Shown one piece after another: positions 24,101 to 36,100 of a stretch of 64,000 nucleotides of DNA. The notes under the pieces are model-generated. The model had not been told where the DNA came from. It searched no databases and saw nothing but the letters and a program-made list of their open reading frames with translations. Location of the stretch: NCBI GenBank assembly GCA_949126835.1, contig OX421500.1, positions 27,183,731-27,247,730 on the forward strand, written 5' to 3'. This stretch comes from Anisus vortex. Lineage: Eukaryota > Mollusca > Gastropoda > Planorbidae. A program made the position numbers and the translations under genes. Every line of letters begins with the position of its first letter. Positions within the stretch are counted from its first letter, which is position 1.

Positions 24101-27100
24101 TGTGTGTGTGCAAGAAGGCAACTATACCGTGTGTATAATGTGTGTGTGCAAGTAGGCAACTATACCGTGTGTATAATGTGTGTGTGCAAGAAGGCAACTA
24201 TACCGTGTGTATAATGTGTGTGTGCAAGAAGGCAACTATACCATGTGTATAATGTGTGTGTGCAAGAAGGCAACTATACCGTGTGTATAATGTGTGTGTG
24301 CAAGAAGGCAACTATACCGCGTATATAATGTGTGTGTGCAAGAAGGCAACTATACCGTGTGTATAATGTGTGTGTGCAAGAAGGCAACTATACTGCGTGT
24401 ATAATGTGTGTGTGCAAGAAGGCAACTATACCGTGTGTATAATGTGTGTGCAAGAAGGCAACTATACCGTGTGTATAATGTGTGTGTGCAAGAAGGCAAC
24501 TATACCGTGTGTATAATGTGTTTGCAAGAAGGCAACTATACCGTGTGTATAATGTGTGTGTGCAAGAAGGCAACTATACCGTGTGTATAATGTGTGTGTG
24601 CAAGAAGGCAACTATACCGTGTGTATAATGTGTGTGTGCAAGAAGGCAACTATACCGTGTGTATAATGTGTGTGTGCAAGAAGGCAACTATACCGTGTGT
24701 ATAATGTGTGCGTGCAAGAAGGCAACTATACCGTGTGTATAATGTGTGTGTGCAAGAAGGCAACTATACCGTGTGTATAATGTGTGTGTGCAAGAAGGCA
24801 ACTATACCGTGTGTATAATGTGTGTGTGCAAGAAGGCAACTATACCGTGTGTATAATGTGTGTGTGCAAGAAGGCAACTATACCGTGTGTATAATGTGTG
24901 TGTGCAAGAAGGCAACTATACCGCGTATATAATGTGTGTGTGCAAGAAGGCAACTATAACTTGTGTATAATGTGTGTGTGCAAGAAGGCAACTATACCGT
25001 GTGTATAATGTGTGTGTGCAAGAAGGCAACTATACCGTGTGTATAATGTGTGTATAAGAAGGCAACTATACCGTGTGTATAATGTGTGTGTGCAAGAAGG
25101 CAACCATACCGTGTGTATAATGTGTGTGTGCAAGAAAGCAACTATACCGTGTGTATAATGTGTGTGTGCAAGAAGGCAACTATACCGCGTGTATAATGTG
25201 TGTGTGCAAGAAGGCAACTATACCGCGTATATAATGTGTGTGTTTGCAAGAAGGCAACTATACCGCGTGTATAATGTGTGTGTGCAAGAAGGCAACTATA
25301 CCGCGTGTATAATGTGTGTGTGCAAGAAGGCAACTATACCGCGTATATAATGTGTGTGTGCACGAAGGCAACTATACCGTGTGTATAATGTGTGTGTGCA
25401 AGAAGGCAACTATACCGTGTGTATAATGTGTGTGTGCAAGAAGGCAACTATACCTTGTGTATAATGTGTGTGTGCAAGAAGGCAACTATACCGTGTGTAT
25501 AATGTGTGTGTGCAAGAAGGCAACTATACCGTGTGTATAATGTGTGTGTGCAAGAAGGCAACTATACCGTGTGTATAATGTGTGTGTGCAAGAAGGCAAC
25601 TATACCGTGTGTATAATGTGTGTGTGCAAGAAGGCAACTATACCGTGTGTATAATGTGTGTGTGCAAGAAGGCAACTATACCGTGTGTATAATGTGTGTG
25701 TGCAAGAAGGCAACTATACCGTGTGTATAATGTGTGTGTGCAAAAAGGCAACTATACCGTGTGTATAATGTGTGTGTGCAAGAAGGCAACTATATCGCGT
25801 ATATAATGTGTGTGTGCAAGAAGGCAACTATACCGTGTGTATAATGTGTGTGTGCAAGAAGGCAACTATACCGCGTGTATAATGTGTGTGTGCAAGAAGG
25901 CAACTATACCGCGTGTATAATGTGTGTGTGCAAGAAGGCAACTATACCGTGTGTATAATGTGTGTGTGCAAGACGGCAACTATACCGCGTTTATAATGTG
26001 TGTGTGCAAGAAGGCAACTATACCGTGTGTATAATGTGTGTGTGCAAGAAGGCAACTATACCGTGTGTATAATGTGTGTGTGCAAGAAGGCAACTATACC
26101 GTGTGTATAATGTGTGTGTGCAAGAAGGCAACTATACCGTGTGTATAATGTGTGTGTGCAAGAAGGCAACTATACCGTGTGTATAATGTGTGTGTGCAAG
26201 AAGGCAACTATACCGTGTGTATAATGTGTGTGTGCAAGAAGGCAACTATACCGTGTGTATAATGTGTGTGTGCAAGAAGGCAACTATACATTGTGTATAA
26301 TGTGTGTGTGCAAGAAGGCAACTATACCGCGTATATAATGTGTGTGTGCAAGAAGGCAACTATACCTTGTGTATAATGTGTGTGTGCAAGAAGGCAACTA
26401 TACCGTGTGTATAATGTGTTTGCAAGAAGGCAACTATACCGTGTGTATAATGTGTGTGTGCAAGAAGGCAACTATACCGTGTGTATAATGTGTGTGTGCA
26501 AGAAGGCAACTATACCGTGTGTATAATGTGTGTGTGCAAGAAGGCAACTATACCGTGTGTATAATGTGTGTGTGCAAGAAGGCAACTATACCGCGTGTAT
26601 AATGTGTGTGTGCAAGAAGGCAACTATACCGCGTGTATAATGTGTGTGTGCAAGAAGGCAACTATACCGTGTGTATAATGTGTGTGTGCAAGACGGCAAC
26701 TATACCGCGTTTATAATGTGTGTGTGCAAGAAGGCAACTATACCGTGTGTATGTGTGTGTGCAAGAAGGCAACTATACCGTGTGTATAATGTGTGTGTGC
26801 AAGAAGGCAACTATACCGTGTGTATAATGTGTGTGTGCAAGAAGGCAACTATACCGTGTGTATAATGTGTGTGTGCAAGAAGGCAACTATACCGTGTGTA
26901 TAATGTGTGTGTGCAAGAAGGCAACTATACCGTGTGTATAATGTGTGTGTGCAAGAAGGCAACTATACCGTGTGTATAATGTGTGTGTGCAAGAAGGCAA
27001 CTATACCGTGTGTATAATGTGTGTGTGCAAGAAGGCAACTATACCGTGTGTATAATGTGTGTGTGCAAGAAGGCAACTATACCGTGTGTATAATGTGTGT

Positions 27101-30100
27101 GTGCAAGAAGGCAACTATACCGTGTGTATAATGTGTGTGTGCAAGAAGGCAACTATACCGTGTGTATAATGTGTGTGTGCAAGAAGGCAACTATACCGTG
27201 TGTATAATGTGTGTGTGCAAGAAGGCAACTATACCGCGTATATAATGTGTGTGTGCAAGAAGGCAACTATACCTTGTGTATAATGTGTGTGTGCAAGAAG
27301 GCAACTATACCGTGTGTATAATGTGTGTGTGCAAGTAGGCAACTATACCGTGTGTATAATGTGTGTGTGCAAGAAGGCAACTATACCGTGTGTATAATGT
27401 GTGTGTGCAAGAAGGCAACTATACCATGTGTATAATGTGTGTGTGCAAGAAGGCAACTATACCGTGTGTATAATGTGTGTGTGCAAGAAGGCAACTATAC
27501 CGCGTATATAATGTGTGTGTGCAAGAAGGCAACTATACCGTGTGTATAATGTGTGTGTGCAAAAAGGCAACTATACCGCGTGTATAATGTGTGTGTGCAA
27601 GAAGGCAACTATACCGTGTGTATAATGTGTGTGCAAGAAGGCAACTATACCGTGTGTATAATGTGTGTGTGCAAGAAGGCAACTATACCGTGTGTATAAT
27701 GTGTTTGCAAGAAGGCAACTATACCGTGTGTATAATGTGTGTGTGCAAGAAGGCAACTATACCGTGTGTATAATGTGTGTGTGCAAGAAGGCAACTATAC
27801 CGTGTGTATAATGTGTGTGTGCAAGAAGGCAACTATACCGTGTGTATAATGTGTGTGTGCAAGAAGGCAACTATACCGTGTGTATAATGTGTGTGTGCAA
27901 GAAGGCAACTATACCGCGTGTATAATGTGTGTGTGCAAGAAGGCAACTATACCGTGTGTATAATGTGTGTGTGCAAGAAGGCAACTATACCGTGTGTATA
28001 ATGTGTGTGTGCAAGAAGGCAACTATACCGTGTGTATAATGTGTGTGTGCAAGAAGGCAACTATACCGCGTGTATAATGTGTGTGTGCAAGAAGGCAACT
28101 ATACCGTGTGTATAATGTGTGTGTGCAAGACGGCAACTATACCACGTTTATAATGTGTGTGTGCAAGAAGGCAACTATACCGTGTGTATAATGTGTGTGT
28201 GCAAGAAGGCAACTATACTGTGTGTATAATGTGTGTGTGCAAGAAGGCAACTATACCGTGTGTATAATGTGTGTGTGCAAGAAGGCAACTATACCATGTG
28301 TGTAATGTAATGTGTGTGCAAGAAGGCAACTATATCGTGTGTGTAATGTGTGTGTGCAAGAAGGCAACTATACCGTGTGTGTAATGTGTGTGTGCAAGAA
28401 GGCAACTATACCGTGTGTATAATGTGTGTGTGGAAGAAGGCAACTATACCATGTGTATAATGTGTGTGTGGAAGAAGGCAACTATACCGTGTGTATAATG
28501 TGTGTGTGCAAGAAGGCAACTATACCATGTGTGTAATGTAATGTGTGTGCAAGAAGGCAACTATATCGTGTGTGTAATGTGTGTGTGCAAGAAGGCAACT
28601 ATACCGTGTGTGTAATGTGTGTGTGCAAGAAGGCAACTATACCGTGTGTATAATGTGTGTGTGCAAGAAGGCAACTATACCTTGTGTATAATGTGTGTGT
28701 GCAAGAAGGCAACTATACCGTGTGTAAAATGTGTGTGTGCAAGAAGGCAACTATACCGTGTGTATAATGTGTGTGTGCAAGAAGGCAACTATACCATGTG
28801 TATAATGTGTGTGTGCAAGAAGGCAACTATACCGTGTGTATAATGTGTGTGTGCAAGAAGGCAACTATACCTTGTGTATAATGTGTGTGTGCAAGAAGGC
28901 AACTATACCGTGTGTATAATGTGTGTGTGCAAGAAGGCAACTATACCGCGTGTATAATGTGTGTGTGCAAGAAGGCAACTATACCGTGTGTATAATGTGT
29001 GTGTGCAAGAAGGCAACTATACCTTGTGTATAATGTGTGTGTGCAAGAAGGCAACTATACCGTGTGTATAATGTGGGTGTGCAAGAAGGCAACTATACCG
29101 TGTGTATAATGTGTGTGTGCAAAAAGGCAACTATACCGTGTGTATAATGTGTGTGTGCAAGAAGGCAAATATACCGTGTGTATAATGTGTGTGTGCAAGA
29201 AGGCAACTTTACCGTGTGTATAATGTGTGTGTGCAAGAAGGCAACTATACCGTGTGTATAATGTGTGTGTGCAAGAAAGCAACTATACCGTGTGTATAAT
29301 GTGTGTGTGCAAGAAGGCAACTATACCGCGTGTATAATGTGTGTGTGCAAGAAGGCAACTATACCGCGTATATAATGTGTGTGTGCAAGAAGGCAACTAT
29401 ACCGTGTGTATAATGTGTGTGTGCAAGAAGGCAACTATACCGCGTGTATAATGTGTGTGTGCAAGAAGGCAACTATACCGCGTATATAATGTGTGTGTGC
29501 ACGAAGGCAACTATACCGTGTGTATAATGTGTGTGTGCAAGAAGGCAACTATACCGTGTGTATATTGTGTGTGTGCAAGAAGGCAACTATACCTTGTGTA
29601 TAATGTGTGTGTGCAAGAAGGCAACTATACCGTGTGTATAATGTGTATGTGCAAGAAGGCAACTTTACCGTGTGTATAATGTGTGTGTGCAAGAAGGCAA
29701 CTATACCGTGTGTATAATGTGTGTGTGCAAGAAGGCAACTATACCGTGTGTATAATGTGTGTGTGCAAGAAGGCAACTATACCGTGTGTATAATGTGTGT
29801 GTGCAAGAAGGCAACTATACCGTGTGTATAATGTGTGTGTGCAAGAAGGCAACTATACCGTGTGTATAATGTGTGTGTGCAAGAAGGCAACTATACCGTG
29901 TGTATAATGTGTGTGTGCAAAAAGGCAACTATACCGTGTGTATAATGTGTGTGTGCAAGAAGGCAACTATACCGTGTGTATAATGTGTGTGTGCAAGAAG
30001 GCAACTATACCGTGTGTATAATGTGTGTGTGCAAGAAGGCAACTATACCGTGTGTATAATGTGTGTGTGCAAGAAGGCAACTATACCGTGTGTATAATGT

Positions 30101-33100
30101 GTGTGTGCAAGAAGGCAACTATACCGTGTGTATAATGTGTGTGTGCAAGAAGGCAACTATACCGTGTGTATAATGTGTGTGTGCAAGAAGGCAACTATAC
30201 CGCGTATATAATGTGTATGTGCAAGAAGGCAACTATACCGCGTGTATAATGTGTATGTGCAAGAAGGCAACTATACCGCGTGTATAATGTGTGTGTGCAA
30301 GAAGGCAACTATACCGCGTGTATAATGTGTGTGTGCAAGAAGGCAACTATACCGTGTGTATAATGTGTGTGCAAGAAGGCAACTATACCGTGTGTATAAT
30401 GTGTGTGTGCAAGAAGGCAACTATACCGTGTGTATAATGTGTGTGTGCAAGAAGGCAACTATACCGTGTGTATAATGTGTGTGTGCAAGAAGGCAACTAT
30501 ACCGTGTGTATAATGTGTGTGTGCAAGAAGGCAACTATACCGTGTGTATAATGTGTGTGTGCAAGAAGGCAACTATACCGTGTGTATAATGTGTGTGTGC
30601 AAGAAGGCAACTATACCGTGTGTATAATGTGTGTGTGCAAGAAGGCAACTATACCGTGTGTATAATGTGTGTGTGCAAGAAGGCAACTATACCGTGTGTA
30701 TAATGTGTGTGTGCAAGAAGGCAACTTTACCGTGTGTATAATGTGTGTGTGCAAGAAGGCAACTATACCGTGTGTATAATGTGTATGCAAGAAGGCAACT
30801 ATACCGTGTATATAATGTGTGTATGCAAGAAGGCAACTATACCGTGTGTATAATGTGTGTGTGCAAGAAGGCAACTATACCGTGTGTATAATGTGTGTGT
30901 GCAAGAAGGCAACTATACCGTGTGTATAATGTGTGTGTGCAAGAAGGCAACTTTACCGTGTGTATAATGTGTGTGTGCAAGAAGGCAACTATACCGTGTG
31001 TATAATGTGTATGCAAGAAGGCAACTATACCGTGTATATAATGTGTGTATGCAAGAAGGCAACTATACCGTGTGTATAATGTGTGTGTGCAAGAAGGCAA
31101 CTATACCGTGTGTATAATGTGTGTGTGCAAGAAGGCAACTATACCGTGTGTATAATGTGTGTGTGCAAGAAGGCAACTATACCGTGTGTATAATGTGTGT
31201 GTGCAAGAAGGCAACTATACCGTGTGTATAATGTGTGTGTGCAAGAAGGCAACTATACCGTGTGTATAATGTGTGTGTGCAAGAAGGCAACGATACCGCG
31301 TGTATAATGTGTGTGTGCAAGAAGGCAACTATACCGTGTGTATAATGTGTGTGTGCAAGAAGGCAACTATACCGTGTGTATAATGTGTGTGTGCAAGAAG
31401 GCAACTATACCGTGTGTATAATGTGTGTGTGCAAGAAGGCAACTATACCGTGTGTATAATGTGTGTGTGCTAGAAGGCAACTATACCGTGTGTATAATGT
31501 GTGTGTGCAAGAAGGCAACTATACCGTGTGTATAATGTGTGTGTGCAAGAAGGCAACTATACCGTGTGTATAATGTGTGTGTGCAAGAAGGCAACTATAC
31601 CGTGTGTATAATGTGTGTGTGCAAGAAGGCAACTATACCGTGTGTATAATGTGTGTGTGCAAGAAGGCAACTATACCATGTGTATAATGTGTGTGTGCAA
31701 GAAGGCAACTATACCGTGTGTATAATGTGTGTGTGCAAGAAGGCAACTATACCGTGTGTATAATGTGTGTGTGCAAGAAGGCAACTATACCGTGTGTATA
31801 ATGTGTGTGTGCAAGAAGGCAACTATACCGCGTATATAATGTGTGTGTGCAAGAAGGCAACTATACCTTGTGTATAATGTGTGTGTGCAAGAAGGCAACT
31901 ATACCTTGTGTATAATGTGTGTGTGCAAGAAGGCAACTATACCGTGTGTATAATGTGTGTGTGCAAGAAGGCAACTATACCGTGTGTATAATGTGTGTGT
32001 GCAAGAAGGCAACTATACCGTGTGTATAATGTGTGTGTGCAAGAAGGCAACTATACCGTGTGTATAATGTGTGTGTGCAAGAAGGCAACTATACCGCGTA
32101 TATAATGTGTGTGTGCAAGAAGGCAACTATACCGCGTGTATAATGTGTGTGTGCAAGAAGGCAACTATACCGCGTGTATAATGTGTGTGTGCAAGAAGGC
32201 AACTATACCGTGTGTATAATGTGTGTGCAAGAAGGCAACTATACCGTGTGTATAATGTGTGTGTGCAAGAAGGCAACTATACCGTGTGTATAATGTGTTT
32301 GCAAGAAGGCAACTATACCATGTGTATAATGTGTGTGTGCAAGAAGGCAACTATACCGTGTGTATAATGTGTGTGTGCAAGAAGGCAACTATACCGTGTG
32401 TATAATGTGTTTGTGCAAGAAGGCAACTATACCGTGTGTATAATGTGTGTGTGCAAGAAGGCAACTATACCGTGTGTATAATGTGTGTGTGCAAGAAGGC
32501 AACTATACCGTGTGTATAATGTGTGTGTGCAAGAAGGCAACTATACCGTGTGTATAATGTGTGTGTGCAAGAAGGCAACTATACCGTGTGTATAATGTGT
32601 GTGTGCAAGAAGACAACTATACCGTGTGTATAATGTGTGTGTGCAAGAAGGCAACTTTACCGTGTGTATAATGTGTGTGTGCAAGAAGGCAACTATACCG
32701 TGTGTATAATGTGTGTGCAAGAAGGCAACTATACCGTGTATATAATGTGTGTATGCAAGAAGGCAACTATCCCGTCTGTATAATGTGTGTGTGCAAGAAG
32801 GCAACTATACCGTGTGTATAATGTGTGTGTGCAAGAAGGCAACTATACCGTGTGTATAATGTGTGTGTGCAAGAAGGCAACTATACCGTGTGTATAATGT
32901 GTGTGTGCAAGAAGGCAACTATACCGTGTGTATAATGTGTGTGTGCAAGAAGGCAACTATACCGTGTGTATAATGTGTGTGTGCAAGAAGGCAACTATAC
33001 CGTGTGTATAATGTGTGTGTGCAAGAAGGCAACTATACCGTGTGTATAATGTGGGTGTGCAAGAAGGCAACAATACCGTGTGTATAATGTGTGTGTGCAA

Positions 33101-36100
33101 GAAGGCAACTATACCGTGTGTATAATGTGTGTGTGTGCAAGAAGGCAACTATACCGTGTGTATAATGTGTGTGTGCAAGAAGGCAACTATACCGTGTGTA
33201 TAATGTGTGTGTGCAAGAAGGCAACTTTACCGTGTGTATAATGTGTGTGTGCAAGAAGGCAACTATACCGTGTGTATAATGTGTGTGTGCAAGAAGGCAA
33301 CTATACCGTGTGTATAATGTGTGTGTGCAAGAAGGCAACTATACCGTGTGTATAATGTGTGTGTGCAAGAAGGCAACTATACCGCGTGTATAATGTGTGT
33401 GTGCAAGAAGGCAACTATACCTTGTGTATAATGTGTGTGTGCAAGAAGGCAACTATACCGTGTGTATAATGTGTGTGTGCAAGAAGGCAACTATACCGTG
33501 TGTATAATGTGTGTGTGCAAGAAGGCAACTATACCGTGTGTATAATGTGTGTGTGCAAGAAGGCAACTATACCGTGTGTATAATGTGTGTGTGCAAGAAG
33601 GCAACTATACCGTGTGTATAATGTGTGTGTGCAAGAAGGCAACTATACCGTGTGTATAATGTGTGTGCAAGAAGGCAACTATACCGTGTATATAATGTGT
33701 GTGTGCAAGAAGGCAACTATACCGTGTGTATAATGTGTGTGTGCAAGAAGGCAACTATACCGTGTGTATAATGTGTGTGTGCAAGAAGGCAACTATACCG
33801 TGTGTATAATGTGTGTGTGCAAGAAGGCAACTATACCGTGTGTATAATGTGTGTATGCAAGAAGGAATAGTGAACATATAGTTAAACTAGAGGGCTAATT
33901 TACAACTGGTGCACAATTTTCCCCTAAACTAGTTAAAAATTAACAATGTACCAAAAGCTCAATTGTGAAACGTTAAAAAAGATTAGGTCTAAATATTTCT
34001 ATGAAAAGAACAATAGTAAACAGAAATATTATTAAGATCATCGGATTGAAAAAACAATGTGGAAGGGGCAAGTTGGGAGGCGTAGGAACCATGTTTCACC
34101 CCCTCGTGGCTACGCCTATGAGAGTTAAAGTCAATTTATAATCTTTTAAACAAGTTTTAAAATGTATTACAATTAACTATAGTATAGACCATAGGTTCTC
34201 AACCTTTTTCGGCTCACCGCCCCGTTTTACATTTTTATTCCGCTCACCGCCCCCCAACGTAATTTTAGCGGAAACATTTGTTAATTAAAGGGAGATAATT
34301 AACCCTTTTCATTTGAATTAATATTTCAATTTGTTTTGCATTTCTAACTTTGAAATGATATGATAGAACTGTAAAAATTATTTGAAAACTTTATAAATAT
34401 TATATGACTAAAGAATTTATATGAATATTTTCAAGCATTTCAATTACTACCCAGTTTGTATGATTACTACGTATCTATACCGCTCAGCTATTGTGGTTAC
34501 CTCTTTACGAAAGATTCAAACGCATTAAAGGACATCTCGGTAAAACATCAAAAGAGTAATATAAGAGTAATATTAGCAGATGTTAAGGCGACAGTCCGGT
34601 GAACCAACTATAAGACGAGACGGCCGCATACCATATTTGCCAAATATTGACCCCTCCCCCCCTACTTCATCGAAAAGTCATTGCGATTATTATTTACTGT
34701 TCAATAATATGTATGTCTACTATTGGGAGATATCAGATATTTAGTAGCACTTGCGTTTACATCATATTTCATCCAAAAACTAATTGATTCAAATAGCTGA
34801 GTTGTTGAAATTATAGCATGTACGTATGTACCGCCCACTTTTCTTCATCGCCCCCCAATCGCCCCCGGGAATGTTATCGCCCCCCTAAAGCTTCTAATCG
34901 CCCCCTGGGGGGGCGATATCGCCCCCGTTGAGAACCTATGGTATAGACCTTTCCGTTTCAAATCTATTATATACATAAAAGCCAACGTCTAAAATATTGT
35001 TACTTGTTATATGGGGGGGGGAGGGGGTAACAAACTGTTGACGTAATTATATAGGGGGGATCTCTAAAAGTTTGACAGTTGTTGACAATGGGGAGGAAGG
35101 AGGTAAAAATTGCCTAAAAATTGTTGACGTAATTAATGGACGTCCTCTTAGCAATCTTAGGACTAAAGCAAGGCTACTAATATTATGTAATCTGAGTTAA
35201 TATGAGATTGTTATACCTTTTGAACTTACCGTTGTTTATCATTTATGATTATGGAATCAGGCTTATTTGTACGATAATCAATCGTTTTCGCATCATTGTT
35301 GCAGTTTATTAAGTTTTGGTAACTTTTGACTGAAACATTAACTCTGGGTATTCGGTGTGTAGATTTGAAGAAAAGACATTGTAAATAAGCATAAATATAC
35401 AGCTGCGTTTAAACAGTAGGGCGTCGGTATTACTTCCGGAAACAAAAAAAAAATGCTATTGCGAATTCTGTTCTATACCTATTCTGTGGTTATCAAGCGA
35501 ATTCTATTAGGTCATCTTGAGTCAGAAAATGATATGGGCAATAATTAAATGATTGAAGACGAATTCAACACATTACCAAATAAAGCAGTAATTAATATAA
35601 TCTTTAAAATAAATGTCTTTAGTCGACATATATATATATATATTTACATAAGATACAGTTAACTCTTAAAAGCCTTTTGTTTTCACGTTTTGACTGAATT
35701 ATTTTCTCTTGAATTTTTTTTTAAACTGGGTACTATTAGAAAATATTTGTTTAGGCCTATCTAATATTTAAAAAAAATTACTGTATCTATTTAGTATCAT
35801 TTTGTAGGGAATCGAAATACCCTTTTAGTGATATAAATATTTAGTTATTTTAGATTTTTATATTTCTGTATTTTTTGTTAAAAATCTTACCTTTGTTTTA
35901 AAGACACCAAAAACGACAAACAAAAAACAGAACAAAAACATTTTTATTTATAAAATTCACCAACACCGTTTTGTAATTATGTTAAATAGAAAGAAAATTT
36001 ATTAACCTTAAATATGAAACTATATATGTTTGGTTTCTTTTTGTTAATTAATAATATTTCCTTGCGAAATTGACAAAGGGTATATTATTAGAATTTTACA

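Larger units (their letters stand above)
18384..35145. mobile_element. Inner inverted-repeat element carrying the 38-bp satellite
   Basis: Ends GGGACGTCCATTAATTACG (18384) and, inverted, CGTAATTAATGGACGTCC (to 35145), followed inward by related GACAATTGTTGACA and GTTGACAATGGGGAG subterminal motifs and G-rich tracts. TCTTAG flanks both sides (18378-18383 and 35146-35151). The span is 16.8 kb. It contains about 1.4 kb of non-repeat DNA, the 14-kb array and a hAT MITE. Most likely a short element inside which the satellite expanded. It cannot be excluded that two separate elements supply the two ends, though the matching flank argues against that. Confidence 0.72.
18137..35488. mobile_element. 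Outer inverted-repeat transposon with 8-bp target duplication in intron 1 of copy B
   Basis: The left end CACAGAATAGGTATAGAAC at 18137 is exactly inverted at 35470-35488. The inverted repeat extends imperfectly to about 30 bp. GTTATCAA flanks it at 18129-18136 and 35489-35496. In copy A intron 1 the homologous unoccupied site reads CTTGTTATAGTTGTCAAG, then continues to GTCATCTTGAGTCAG, as copy B does after 35496. An 8-bp duplication fits hAT-like and similar cut-and-paste elements. Without the inner insertion (18384-35145) the element would be only about 590 bp, so it was a MITE-sized element before being filled. No transposase is visible. Confidence 0.85.

Noticed and set aside
20080..33338. 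Many 60-101 codon open frames on both strands with repeated [13 protein letters not shown] or [13 protein letters not shown] text
   Set aside because: They arise from the 38-bp satellite, whose units mostly lack stops; the same DNA is open on both strands and in several frames, with no start context or splice support.
19819..33865. CRISPR-like periodic repeat
   Set aside because: Units are head-to-tail with no unique spacers; it is a eukaryotic satellite inside an intron.
19256..34122. A further transposon layer with ends CAGTGGCGTCGCCAGG and GTGGCTACGCCTATG
   Set aside because: The two ends are only partly complementary and the flanking 8-bp sequences (ATTAGTAT and AGAGTTAA) do not match, so they are probably ends of different elements.
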